Assembly: GCF_013304825.1 (NCBI RefSeq)
Contig: NZ_JAAWUO010000001.1
Coordinates: 124,001 to 188,000, forward strand
Source: Blautia schinkii
GTDB lineage: Bacteria; Bacillota; Clostridia; Lachnospirales; Lachnospiraceae
Direction of reading: 5' to 3'
Length of the DNA stretch: 64,000 bases
The notes under the pieces are model-generated. The model ran no database searches. It saw only the letters and a program-made list of their open reading frames with translations, and was not told the DNA's origin. Below, one piece after another: positions 43,331 through 52,127 of this stretch. The translations under genes and the position numbers were made by a program. Numbering within the stretch: position 1 is the stretch's first letter; each line of letters starts with the position of its first letter.

Positions 43331-45646
43331 ATGAAGAATCCTTTACGTAAGCGTATCCCCAGAGAACTGAAAGGGGAATTTGGAAAATATCTGGTGGTTT
43401 TCCTGCTGATGGTACTGACCATCGGGTTTGTGTCCGGCTTTCTGGTAGCCGATGGAAGCATGCTGAAGGCTTATAATGAGAGCTTTGATAAATATAACAT
43501 CGAAAACGGAAATTTCCGTACTGCGGAAAAGATTTACAGTTCTCAGTGGAAGGATATTGAAGCTGCCGGTGTTAAGCTTTATGCGAACTACTATATAGAA
43601 GAAGATCTGGATAACGGAAGCACCATGCGTTTTTTTAAAAACCGTGAGAAGGTGAATAAGGTCTGCCTGATGAAGGGAGAAATGCCGTCAGGGCAGGGCG
43701 AGATCGCCATTGACCGTATGTATGCGGATAACAACAGTCTTAAGGTAGGAGATACCCTGATCAGAGGTGAAAAATCCTGGAAGATCACAGGCCTGGTGGC
43801 ACTTTCGGATTACAGTGCCCTGTTTCAGAATAATAATGATTCCATGTTTGATTCTGTAAAGTTTGGTGTGGCGATCGTAACTCCGGAGGAATTTGAAAAC
43901 CTGGATCAGGAAAAGCTCCGGTACAATTATGCATGGATATATGATCATCAGCCAAAAAACGAAAAAGAGGAGAAGAAGATTTCCGAAAATCTCATGGAAG
44001 ATATCGGCAAAGTGGTAGCCCTGGAAGCCTTTGTCCCACGTTATCTTAACCAGGCGATCATTTTCACCGGCGATGATATGGGCGGAGACAGGGCAATGGT
44101 CATCACGCTTCTTTATATTGTGATCGTGATCATGGCTTTTGTGTTTGGAATTACCATTAGCAATACGATCCGAAAGGAAGCCGGTGTTATCGGTACGTTA
44201 CGTGCATCCGGTTATACCAGACGGGAGCTGATCCTTCATTATATAACGCTTCCGGTTTTGGTCACGCTGGCAGGTGCCCTGATCGGAAATATTCTTGGAT
44301 ATACCGTATTTAAGGGTGTATGTGCAGACATGTATTACGGGAGCTATAGTCTGCCGACTTATGTGACCGTATGGAATGCAGATGCCTTTCTTCTGACAAC
44401 TGTAGTTCCGGTCATCATTATGATACTGATCGATCATGCGGTGCTCAGGTACCGCCTGCAGCTTTCGCCTCTGAAGTTCCTGCGAAGGGATTTTTCCGGT
44501 AAAAAACAGAAACGTGCAGTGTATTTAAGCCCGAAGATAGGAATTTTTTCCAGATTTCGCCTCCGGGTGATCTTTCAGAATGTCAGCAGTTATTTGGTGC
44601 TGTTTGTGGGAGTTATTTTCGCAAATCTGCTGCTGTTTTTCGGAATGCTTCTTCCGTCTACGCTGGATCATTATCAGCTTGAGATCCAGGAAAATATGCT
44701 GGCGAAATACCAGTACATGCTTTCGGTTCCGGCAAGTGCCTATTCAGGAAATAAAGCGGATGCCATGAGTTCTCTTATGGAATATTATATGGATACCAGA
44801 ACGGATAATAAGGATGCAGAAAAATTTTCTGCATATTCCCTGAATACTATGCCTGGTAAATATAAAAGTGAGGAGATCACTCTCTATGGTGTAGAGCCGG
44901 ATAGCAAGTATATCCGTGCAGATCTTTCGGGAGAGGGTGTTTATATTTCCAGTGCTTATGCAGATAAATTCCGGATCAAGGAGGGGGATACCATAACTTT
45001 GAAGGAAAAATACGAGAAGGATGAGTATTCCTTTAAAGTAGATGGGATCTATGATTATGCGGCAAGCCTCTGTGTATTTATGGAACGTGATAAGCTGAAT
45101 GAGGCGTTTGATCTTGGGGATGATCACTTTGGAGGATATTTTTCCGATACAGAGATCAGGGATATCCCTTCAAAATATATCGGTTCTGTCATTGACCTGG
45201 AAGCTCTTACAAAAATATCCAGGCAGCTAGATGTTTCCATGGGAGATATGATGGGAATGATGTATGGATTTTCCGTGATCATTTTTCTGGTGGTGATCTA
45301 TCTGCTTTCCAAGGTTATCATCGAAAAAAATGCCCAGTCGATTTCCATGACCAAGATCCTGGGTTATACAAATGGCGAGATCAGTCGTTTGTATATACTT
45401 TCTACATCATTTGTGGTGATGTTCTGCCTGTTGTTAAGCCTTCCGGTTGAACGGCAGATCATGGAAGTGCTATTCAGAGAGATGATGCTTTCCAGTATTT
45501 CGGGATGGATCACCATGTGGGTGGATCCCATGATCTATGTGAAAATGATGGGGATCGGAATCGCAGCCTATGCAGTGGTAGCAGTGCTGGAATTCCGGAG
45601 GATCCGTCATGTGCCTATGGATGAAGCACTGAAAAATGTGGAATAA
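43331..45646 (+). CDS. ABC transporter permease with two FtsX domains
   Basis: A 771-residue permease. The first helix is at about residues 17-38, followed by a large outside domain (about 40-250), then three helices in a first FtsX domain (about 255-380, starting MVITLLYIVIVIMAFVFGIT). A second helix (about 420-445) and another outside domain (about 450-630) lead to the last three helices with the second FtsX domain (MYGFSVIIFLVVIYLLSKVI). The substrate is unknown; antimicrobial peptide or lipid-related export is possible. It uses the preceding ATPase. Confidence 0.86.
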   Translation: MKNPLRKRIPRELKGEFGKYLVVFLLMVLTIGFVSGFLVADGSMLKAYNESFDKYNIENGNFRTAEKIYSSQWKDIEAAGVKLYANYYIEEDLDNGSTMRFFKNREKVNKVCLMKGEMPSGQGEIAIDRMYADNNSLKVGDTLIRGEKSWKITGLVALSDYSALFQNNNDSMFDSVKFGVAIVTPEEFENLDQEKLRYNYAWIYDHQPKNEKEEKKISENLMEDIGKVVALEAFVPRYLNQAIIFTGDDMGGDRAMVITLLYIVIVIMAFVFGITISNTIRKEAGVIGTLRASGYTRRELILHYITLPVLVTLAGALIGNILGYTVFKGVCADMYYGSYSLPTYVTVWNADAFLLTTVVPVIIMILIDHAVLRYRLQLSPLKFLRRDFSGKKQKRAVYLSPKIGIFSRFRLRVIFQNVSSYLVLFVGVIFANLLLFFGMLLPSTLDHYQLEIQENMLAKYQYMLSVPASAYSGNKADAMSSLMEYYMDTRTDNKDAEKFSAYSLNTMPGKYKSEEITLYGVEPDSKYIRADLSGEGVYISSAYADKFRIKEGDTITLKEKYEKDEYSFKVDGIYDYAASLCVFMERDKLNEAFDLGDDHFGGYFSDTEIRDIPSKYIGSVIDLEALTKISRQLDVSMGDMMGMMYGFSVIIFLVVIYLLSKVIIEKNAQSISMTKILGYTNGEISRLYILSTSFVVMFCLLLSLPVERQIMEVLFREMMLSSISGWITMWVDPMIYVKMMGIGIAAYAVVAVLEFRRIRHVPMDEALKNVE

Positions 45647-45720
45647 TATGTGACATTCGTATATATCCGGAAAAATACTTCAGGATATCCGAAAATTTTA
45701 CAGAATATACAACAGGATCA

Positions 45721-45797
45721 GGAGTATGTGTGGTTTAACCGAATGCGGATGCTTTTATCCGCTTAAACAGTTATCTGTGAATAACCACATATACTCC
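45721..45797. repeat. Long inverted repeat with an inner hairpin
   Basis: GGAGTATGTGTGGTT (45721-45735) pairs with AACCACATATACTCC (45783-45797) with one wobble; inside, GCGGAT (45745-45750) pairs with ATCCGC (45757-45762). No T-run follows, so it is not a simple terminator. It lies between the FtsX permease gene and the dgkA-like gene. Confidence 0.6.
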
Positions 45798-45909
45798 TTA
45801 AATATTCATAAATTTTCCGGAATACTGGAAATATTACTACAAACTTGTTATAATAATCCCATACTTCCCGTTGGAGGGAATAATTCAAACAGGAAATCAG
45901 GTGAGGAAC

Positions 45910-46287
45910 ATGGCAGGCAGAAAGAAGGATCCGCTGTATAAAAGCTTCGGATATGCGTTTCAGGGGATTTTTACCTGCATCCGCAAGGAAAGAAATATGA
46001 AGATCCACTGTATGGTGGCAGCGCTTGTGGTGATCGCAGGACTGATCCTTGGGATTTCCGTGACAGATTGGTGCATCTGCCTAGGACTGTTCGGAATGGT
46101 GATGGCGCTGGAACTGGTGAATACGGCAGTGGAAGCTGTTGTGGATCTGGTCACAGAGGAACGTCACCCTCTGGCAAAGATCGCCAAGGACACAGCAGCC
46201 GGAGCAGTACTGATCGCAGCGATCATGGCAGCGATCGTCGGATTGATCATTTTTGTTCCCAAGGGACTTGCTTTTCTGGGAATATGA
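45910..46287 (+). CDS. dgkA: Diacylglycerol/undecaprenol kinase family protein
   Basis: A 125-residue membrane kinase of the DgkA type: a basic N-terminus (RKKDPLYKSFGYAFQGI), then KERNMKIHCMVAALVVIAGL, and the catalytic ELVNTAVEAVVDLVTEERHPLAKIAKDTAAGAVL signature (given in two overlapping parts in the protein, about residues 68-101). Gram-positive members phosphorylate undecaprenol, recycling the cell-wall lipid carrier. Start ATG 45910 behind AGGTGAGG; upstream in-frame TTG and GTG codons are less well placed. Two genes with a phasin-like protein and a UbiB kinase follow. Confidence 0.9.
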   Translation: MAGRKKDPLYKSFGYAFQGIFTCIRKERNMKIHCMVAALVVIAGLILGISVTDWCICLGLFGMVMALELVNTAVEAVVDLVTEERHPLAKIAKDTAAGAVLIAAIMAAIVGLIIFVPKGLAFLGI

Positions 46288-46328
46288 CAGGAACAGAAAA
46301 CTTTTGTTTCAGGAAAGGAGAAAATATT

Positions 46329-46754
46329 ATGGAATTAGGTGAAGGACTGAAGAAAATTTTACTGGTGGGTATTGGTACAGCAGCAGTGACAGCAGAGAAA
46401 TCCAAAGAAATTCTGGATGAACTGGTAAAAAAGGGTGAGCTTACGGTTGAACAGGGTAAGGTTCTTAATCAGGAGCTGAAGCATAACATCAAATCAACGG
46501 TTAAGACAGCTGCTGATTCTGTAAAGGAATCTGCAGCCAGAAAGAATGATCAGGAAGAACTGAAGGCAACGATTTCCAGGCTGACACCGGAGCAGCTGGC
46601 TGCTGTGAAGACGCAGATCGAGCGCATGCAGGCCGAGGCTGCTGAGGAGAAAGCCGAGACAACAGAAGAACCGGCAGAGGAAGTTGTACAGGAAGCTTCT
46701 GCGGAAACAGAAAATGCAGAAGATACCGGGAGCGAAGAACAAGCAGCAGAGTAA
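46329..46754 (+). CDS. Phasin-like coiled-coil protein
   Basis: A 141-residue soluble protein: an amphipathic N-terminal segment (GLKKILLVGIGTAAVTAEKS), a helical part (EILDELVKKGELTVEQGKVL, then NQELKHNIKSTVKTAADSV), and a highly charged Glu/Ala-rich tail from about residue 95. The layout matches the phasin-like / PHA-granule-associated family often found next to UbiB kinases in Firmicutes. No PHA synthase is nearby, so a granule role is not implied; binding to membranes or to the kinase is a better guess. It is 70 bases before the UbiB-type gene. Confidence 0.7.
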   Translation: MELGEGLKKILLVGIGTAAVTAEKSKEILDELVKKGELTVEQGKVLNQELKHNIKSTVKTAADSVKESAARKNDQEELKATISRLTPEQLAAVKTQIERMQAEAAEEKAETTEEPAEEVVQEASAETENAEDTGSEEQAAE

Positions 46755-46759
46755 CCGAC

Positions 46760-46785
46760 TGCGGATCGTAAATATCCGATTGACT
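46760..46785 (+). repeat. Intergenic repeat, copy 1
   Basis: A 26-base sequence starting TGCGGATCGTAAATATCCG lies 39 bases before the UbiB-type gene. It agrees with copy 2 (50230-50255) at 23 of 26 positions by my count. CGGAT and ATCCG can form a small hairpin. Confidence 0.5.
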
Positions 46786-46823
46786 AAACGACAACGCAGA
46801 CGAAGCAGTAAACGGAGAAGCTT

Positions 46824-48425
46824 ATGGGCAGAGAAGAACAGGAGAAGAAAGAAAATAACGGATATGGAGAACGGCTGAGAGAGATCACAGCCGTTCTGAA
46901 AAAGCATGCAATCACCCGGGGCGTTTCTCCTGAGAAGCTCCGGCTCATACTGGAAGATCTGGGCCCAACTTATATCAAGTTGGGTCAGATCATGTCCCTC
47001 CGTTCTGATATTCTTCCAAAGAGATACTGTGATGAGCTGATGAAGCTCTGCTCTGATGTACCGCCGATGCCTTTTTCCCAGGTGATCGAGGTACTGGAAG
47101 AGTCCATGGGCTGTCCGTGGCAGGCAGAATTTCAGTATATTGAGCAGAAACCTCTGGGAGCAGCATCGATTGCCCAGGTGCATCGGGCCACGTTGAAAAC
47201 AGGCGAAGAGGTTGTGATCAAGGTTCAGCGAAAAGGAATCTATGAAACCATGGCCAGGGATATCGGTCTGATGCACAAGGCTGTACGTCTGATGCCACCG
47301 GTGAGCATTAAGGGTATGGTGGATTTGAACATGGTCTTAAGTGAACTGTGGACTGTGACCCAGGAGGAGATGAATTTCCTGACGGAAGCTGCAAACATGG
47401 CAGAATTTGCAAAAAAGAACAAAGATGTGGTTTTTGTGAAAGTGCCGATCCTATACCGTGAGTATATTTCGCCGCATATTCTTGTGATGGAATATATTGA
47501 CGGTTTTGCTATCAATGATAAGGCTGATCTTCTGGCCAATGGTTATGATCTTAATGAGGTCGGAACGAAATATGTGGATAATTTTATCAAACAGGTGATG
47601 GAGGACGGCTTTTTCCACGCAGACCCGCATCCAGGAAACGTAAGGATCCAGGAGGGAAAAATCGTCTGGATCGACATGGGAATGATGGGACGGCTGACGG
47701 AGCGTGACCGCCAGTTGATCAGCGAAGCCATCGAAGGTGTTGCCATGAACAATATAGGCAAGATCCAGGATGCAGTCCTGGCTCTTGGTGAGTTTAAAGG
47801 CAAACCGGATTCCAGCAAGCTTTATGAGGATATCCGTGGACTTATGGATAAATACGGTACTGCAGATATGGGAAACATTGATGTGGCAGAAGTCATGGTG
47901 GATCTGATGGAGGTCATGAAGGAGAATAAGATCATGATGCCTCACGGACTGACCATGCTTGCGCGAGGACTGACCCATGTTGAAGGGGTTCTGGCTGAGA
48001 TCTGCCCGGAGATCAATATGACACAGATTGCCGCAGCAAGGCTCAAGGAGCAGTTGTTCAGCAACGGGAACTGGAAGCGTGAGATAAAAAAAGAAGGAAA
48101 AAATCTTGCCTGGTCCCTGAAACGTGCAGTGGATATTCCTTCTCTGGCAGCAGATTTTCTTCAGGGCTGTATGAAAGGGCAGACGAAGATCAATCTGGAT
48201 CTTCATGCCTCGGATGATCTGGCGTGGCTTTTGCGCCGGCTGGTGCGGAATATTGTGATGGGGTTGTGGGTGATGGCACTTCTGATCAGTTCCAGCATTA
48301 TCTGTACTACGGATATGAAACCAAAGCTGTGGGGGATTCCGGCGTTGGGTGCCTTTGGTTATGTGTTTGCTTTTATTATTGTTTTGTATGTGTTTATCAA
48401 GCATTTCTTTTCAGGAAAAAAATAA
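46824..48425 (+). CDS. UbiB/AarF (ABC1) family atypical kinase
   Basis: A 533-residue protein with the ABC1 atypical protein-kinase fold: KxGQ motif in LGPTYIKLGQIMSLRSDILP, the Ala-rich loop PLGAASIAQVHRATLK, VIKVQRKGI (ATP lysine), ILVMEYIDG, FFHADPHPGNVRI (catalytic loop) and WIDMGMMGRL (metal site). Two membrane helices at the C-terminus (GLWVMALLISSSIIC and AFGYVFAFIIVLYVFIKHFF). In bacteria with ubiquinone these act in its synthesis; this anaerobe probably makes none, so a role in lipid handling is likely. ATG 46824 with CGGAG upstream. Confidence 0.88.
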   Translation: MGREEQEKKENNGYGERLREITAVLKKHAITRGVSPEKLRLILEDLGPTYIKLGQIMSLRSDILPKRYCDELMKLCSDVPPMPFSQVIEVLEESMGCPWQAEFQYIEQKPLGAASIAQVHRATLKTGEEVVIKVQRKGIYETMARDIGLMHKAVRLMPPVSIKGMVDLNMVLSELWTVTQEEMNFLTEAANMAEFAKKNKDVVFVKVPILYREYISPHILVMEYIDGFAINDKADLLANGYDLNEVGTKYVDNFIKQVMEDGFFHADPHPGNVRIQEGKIVWIDMGMMGRLTERDRQLISEAIEGVAMNNIGKIQDAVLALGEFKGKPDSSKLYEDIRGLMDKYGTADMGNIDVAEVMVDLMEVMKENKIMMPHGLTMLARGLTHVEGVLAEICPEINMTQIAAARLKEQLFSNGNWKREIKKEGKNLAWSLKRAVDIPSLAADFLQGCMKGQTKINLDLHASDDLAWLLRRLVRNIVMGLWVMALLISSSIICTTDMKPKLWGIPALGAFGYVFAFIIVLYVFIKHFFSGKK

Positions 48426-48473
48426 AAGACGGAGATCATTTGCAGAGTCTGCAGGATGGTTTCTGTCTTTTTT
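48424..48473 (+). terminator. Terminator after the UbiB-type gene
   Basis: AAAAGAC (48424-48430) pairs with GTCTTTT (48465-48471), with an inner TGCAGA/TCTGCA hairpin, and ends in six T. Confidence 0.65.
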
Positions 48474-48559
48474 GCTGTTATGAAATTGTTCCGGACTGTC
48501 TGCAGTTAAGAGATATTATCTTTCATCAGGCAGAAAAATGACGGAGTGCAGGTATCTGG

Positions 48560-49378
48560 TCAGATGTAGATAGTTCCGCTGTAGGATTTGCGGAATTCCT
48601 TTGGAGTGTAGCCGGTTCCCTGTCGGAAATAGTTGCAGAAGGATGGGGCGTCCCGGAAACCGCAGGAGAGTGCTGCTTCTGTGATTGTGCAGGAGGAAGA
48701 ACAGAGAAGCTGGGCTGCCATCTGGAGGCGGTGTTTCAGGAGATATTGTTTTGGTGATGTGTTTTCGTGTTCCATAAAGATACGGTAAAGGTAGGAACGT
48801 TCGATTCCTACGTAGCGTGCCACGTCAGAGATATGGATAGGGTAGGCGTAATTGTTCCTGATGTATTCGGAAGCTTGCTGAAAGTAGAGGGTTGAGATGT
48901 CGGTTCTGCTTTCGGAAGGCTTTTTTTGCATGACGGATAGCATCAGGAGGAGGTTTCCTGCGGAGGCAAGGCCGTTTCCGTTGTTTTCGGAAAAGGTGTC
49001 AAGGAGGTTTTGCATGTGGGTAAGGAGGCTGTTTTTCAGGGAGGGTGTTTCCGGGGTGAAGATGAGAGAGTCGGAAAATATGGTTTGTTTCAGGATTTCT
49101 TTGCAGGTAGAGCCGTCAAAGCCCGCCCAGGCATAGCTCCAGGGTTCGGAGCTGTCAGCGCGGTAGTAGATGGAGTCCATTGGACGGATGAGAAAAGCAT
49201 CACCTGCTTTCAGATGGTAGGTGTGGCCGCTGCACTGGTAGATGCCTTTGCCGTGGAAGATCACGTGGAGGAGGTAGTGTGGGCGCATGGCTGGACCGAA
49301 GGAGTGGTTCGGGCCACAGTCTTCCTGACCGCAGAAGTAGACGGAAAGAGCGTGCTGGGGGTTGGGTTCTTTTTTCAT
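48560..49378 (-). CDS. AraC-family transcriptional regulator
   Basis: A 272-residue regulator with an N-terminal cupin-like sensor (SFGPAMRPHYLLHVIFHGKG, GHTYHLKAGDAFLIRPMDS) and a C-terminal double helix-turn-helix (HISDVARYVGIERSYLYRIF and ITEAALSCGFRDAPSFCNYF with FRQGTGYTPKEFRKS). The start is ATG 49378, behind AGGAGG; the GTG at 49405 lacks a site. It follows DUF624 by 23 bases and is divergent from the sugar-binding-protein operon, which it probably activates. A second AraC regulator with the same layout is encoded at 56372-57292. Confidence 0.9.
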   Translation of the reverse strand: MKKEPNPQHALSVYFCGQEDCGPNHSFGPAMRPHYLLHVIFHGKGIYQCSGHTYHLKAGDAFLIRPMDSIYYRADSSEPWSYAWAGFDGSTCKEILKQTIFSDSLIFTPETPSLKNSLLTHMQNLLDTFSENNGNGLASAGNLLLMLSVMQKKPSESRTDISTLYFQQASEYIRNNYAYPIHISDVARYVGIERSYLYRIFMEHENTSPKQYLLKHRLQMAAQLLCSSSCTITEAALSCGFRDAPSFCNYFRQGTGYTPKEFRKSYSGTIYI

Positions 49379-49401
49379 TTGACTGGGCCTCCTGTTTTTT
49401 G

Positions 49402-50046
49402 TCACAAAAGTGTAATATCCTCCTCCGGAGGAAGCAGTTTCTTAAAAAAACGATACAAAAGCATCGAATTGATAAAAGCTACAAGTCCAAATCCGAAGAA
49501 AAACCAGCAGCATACGTAAAGTGGCTGCAGCTTTACATCAAGATAAGTCATATATAATGGAAAGATCGTGATCACTGCAATGGCGATCGTTGTGGGAAAA
49601 TGCATAAATGCCAGCAGAAATGCATTTCTGCAAAGTGCTCCCAGCGTATTGGCAAAGGTTGCAATCACCGGGAAGATGTATAAAGTAAAAATAATCAGCA
49701 GAGTCAGGACTCCCACAGAAAGATAAAAGAGCATATGTGCAGCACTTCCTTCTGCATGGAGCAGGAAACGTATATTCAGGATGATCACGGCTCCGGCAGC
49801 AAGGATCAGCAGCCATACGATCAGTGACTGTTTGAAGTTTTCCTTAAAAGCTCTGAAAAATGTTTTCGTCGTGCCGTTGTTATTCCCCTTTACTGTACGC
49901 ATCATGCAGTGATAAAGGGCAGTCAGTGACGGCCCGATGGTGATCACCGGAATACTGCAGAGAATAAAAAGAAGATTGGCGATCACGATGTCGCCCAGTT
50001 TGTTGAGAAATACATGAACAACATTATCTTCATTCAAAAGATTCAT
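49402..50046 (-). CDS. DUF624 (YesL-type) membrane protein
   Basis: A 214-residue membrane protein: FLNKLGDIVIANLLFILCSI, PVITIGPSLTALYHCMMRTV and TKTFFRAFKENFKQSLIVW match DUF624. About five helices. YesL-type proteins commonly neighbour carbohydrate ABC transporters; here it stands divergent from one, and directly before an AraC regulator. The role is unknown. ATG 50046 has AGGAGGT at 50054-50060. The start of the longer frame upstream has no binding site. Confidence 0.85.
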   Translation of the reverse strand: MNLLNEDNVVHVFLNKLGDIVIANLLFILCSIPVITIGPSLTALYHCMMRTVKGNNNGTTKTFFRAFKENFKQSLIVWLLILAAGAVIILNIRFLLHAEGSAAHMLFYLSVGVLTLLIIFTLYIFPVIATFANTLGALCRNAFLLAFMHFPTTIAIAVITIFPLYMTYLDVKLQPLYVCCWFFFGFGLVAFINSMLLYRFFKKLLPPEEDITLL

Positions 50047-50229
50047 AACGAAATACCTCCTTATATAGAAATATAAAAATGAAAAACAGACCACAGTTGT
50101 AAAGTCCGATACAGGTAATCTTAGCACAGTTTTCGACTGTGTGTAAAGAGAGGGAACACAGATAAGTATCCTGTGCATTATAAAGTGTGTTCTGGCCACA
50201 GAGTGAACAGTAATACGCTTCGCTGTGAA

Positions 50230-50255
50230 TGCGGATCGTAAATACCCGTCTGACT
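50230..50255 (+). repeat. Intergenic repeat, copy 2
   Basis: TGCGGATCGTAAATACCCG and the next seven bases match copy 1 at 46760. The copy lies in the 728-base gap upstream of DUF624. A weaker third copy with ATTACGGATATCCGTTTGAT lies at about 56314-56333. Confidence 0.5.
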
Positions 50256-50592
50256 GTGAGAAAACCGGTGTGGCTGAAAATCTTTTGAGGGAAAACAGGA
50301 GGATACAGCACATTTTATGGGACTGAATAAAAAACATGGAACTTTGCGTGCATATGTAGAAATAATGGCACGCATGGAATTATGTTAGGAACGGGAAAAC
50401 AATTTTTTCGTCAAATGACATTTGTACATGTTTTGAGTTAGTAAAAACATACAAAAACAGACATGTAAAAATGTTGGTTTTGCCATAAAGAAACAAAATG
50501 GTTTCAAAACATACTCAAAAATAGTGGAAATTATGGGAAAATATAAAAAAACATAAAAATACAGGAAAAAAATGACGGATAATTAACAAAGT

Positions 50593-50687
50593 ATGAACAA
50601 AAAATAGATAAAATGAACAAATAATAACATTTTTCCATATTGAAATGACAATAATCCATTTATCATTTTTCCATGTGCAATTATAAT
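50593..50687 (+). promoter_or_regulatory. Regulatory region of the alpha-galactoside transporter operon
   Basis: A perfect TATAAT (50682-50687) has only a weak -35 (TTTATC, 50659-50664), the pattern of an activator-dependent promoter. The 11-base direct repeats CATTTTTCCAT at 50628-50638 and 50664-50674 lie just upstream, the second touching the -35 region, and ATGAACAAA occurs twice 20 bases apart (50593 and 50613). These are candidate sites for an AraC-type activator. The rest of 50047-50592 holds no gene. Confidence 0.5.
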
Positions 50688-50774
50688 AATATCAACGGTC
50701 AGGGGCGTGAAAAAATATAAAAACTGACCAAAGAAAGAGGGAAAATAAGAAAGATTTAAAAGGAGGAAGAAGTT

Positions 50775-52028
50775 ATGAATTTTAAAAGAGTAGCAGCATT
50801 ATTGTTAGCAGGTGCCATGGTAATGACAGCAGTTCCGGTATATGCAAAAGGTGACGATGTTACACTTTCCGTATCCATCTGGGACACCAACCAGGAGCCG
50901 GGAATCAAAGAAATTCTCGCAGACTTCACAGAGAAGACAGGAATCAAGACAGAGATTTCCGTTGTTAAATGGGATGAGTACTGGACAATGCTCGAGGCCG
51001 GTGCACAGGGTGGTTCCCTTCCGGACGTATTCTGGATGCACTCCAACGAGAGTCAGAGATACATGTCCAACGATATGCTTCTTGATCTGACCGATAAGAT
51101 CAAAGACAGCGATCTGATCGATCCGGAGAACTATCCGGAGGATATCTGGGGACTGTATACATACGATGATAAATATTATGCAGTACCGAAGGATATAGAT
51201 ACAATCGCTCTCTGGTACAACAAGACATTATTTGACGAGGCAGGACTTGATTATCCGACAGCTGACTGGACATGGGATGATGTTACAGAGGCAGCTAAGA
51301 AGCTTACTAAGGATGATGGTTCCCAGTACGGTCTCGCAATGAGAAATGATAACAACCAGGCCGGATACTACAACCTGATCTATGATAACGGCGGATACAT
51401 CATCAGCGATGACAAGACAAAATCCGGCTGGGATGATGAGAAGACGATCGCAGCTATGCAGACACTGGAAGGATGGATCAAGGATGGCGTGATCCCGTCT
51501 CTTGAGACAATGTCCGAGAACAACGAGGACGTACTTTTCGAGGCTGGCAAGATCGCTATGACATGCCAGGGCTCCTGGATGCTTGCAGCATTTAAAGAGA
51601 ACGAGTACACAGCAGCTAACTGTGATTGTGTAGAGCTTCCTAAAAACGCTGAGACAGGCAGAAGAGCTTCCTTATATAACGGACTTGGATGGGCAGCATC
51701 TGCTTCCGGTGAGCACACAGACGAAGCTTGGCAGCTGATCGAGTACCTCGGATCCAAAGAGGCTCAGGAGAAACAGGCTGAGCTTGGTGTTACAATGAGT
51801 GCATACAAAGATACATCTGATGCATGGGCTAAATCCGCAGACTTCAACCTTCAGGCTTATCTGAACATGATGGATGACATGGAGATCCGTCCATACTCCA
51901 AATCTACTGTAACATGGGAGAACGAGGACAACGAGATCCTTAAGGGCGTATACACAGGCGACATCACAATGGAAGAGGCTTGCAAGCAGATGGCTGATCA
52001 GATGAACGAGAAGCTGGCTGAGGAGTAA
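50775..52028 (+). CDS. Sugar ABC transporter solute-binding protein
   Basis: A 417-residue type 1 extracellular solute-binding protein (SBP_bac_1): signal peptide MNFKRVAALLLAGAMVMT then AVPVYAKGDD, followed by VTLSVSIWDTNQEPGIKEIL, WDEYWTMLEAGAQGGSLPDV, YAVPKDIDTIALWYNKTLFD and the GKIAMTCQGSWMLAAF motif. Cleavage would be after VYA; there is no lipobox cysteine. It should bind an alpha-galactoside (raffinose, melibiose or similar) judging by the GH36 and GH4 genes downstream. The two permease genes follow; no ATPase gene is present. Confidence 0.92.
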   Translation: MNFKRVAALLLAGAMVMTAVPVYAKGDDVTLSVSIWDTNQEPGIKEILADFTEKTGIKTEISVVKWDEYWTMLEAGAQGGSLPDVFWMHSNESQRYMSNDMLLDLTDKIKDSDLIDPENYPEDIWGLYTYDDKYYAVPKDIDTIALWYNKTLFDEAGLDYPTADWTWDDVTEAAKKLTKDDGSQYGLAMRNDNNQAGYYNLIYDNGGYIISDDKTKSGWDDEKTIAAMQTLEGWIKDGVIPSLETMSENNEDVLFEAGKIAMTCQGSWMLAAFKENEYTAANCDCVELPKNAETGRRASLYNGLGWAASASGEHTDEAWQLIEYLGSKEAQEKQAELGVTMSAYKDTSDAWAKSADFNLQAYLNMMDDMEIRPYSKSTVTWENEDNEILKGVYTGDITMEEACKQMADQMNEKLAEE

Positions 52029-52062
52029 GCATTAAGAAACACCGATAATTAAGTGCAGTAAT

Positions 52063-52096
52063 GAGAGGGGCCGCCGCACTCAGGTGCAGCGGCCTC
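52063..52096 (+). promoter_or_regulatory. Intercistronic hairpin after the sugar-binding protein gene
   Basis: GCCGCCGCAC and GTGCAGCGGC flanked by GAG/CTC form a strong hairpin with one mismatch and no T-run. It lies 35 bases after the binding-protein gene, a common place for a message-stabilising structure that raises binding-protein levels. Confidence 0.55.
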
Positions 52097-52127
52097 ATAC
52101 ATAGAAGGAATAGAAGGAGTGATTCTT

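Noticed and set aside
47451-48404. 317-codon open frame on the minus strand opposite the UbiB-type gene
   Set aside because: It mirrors the kinase gene, is rich in His, and lacks a ribosome binding site.
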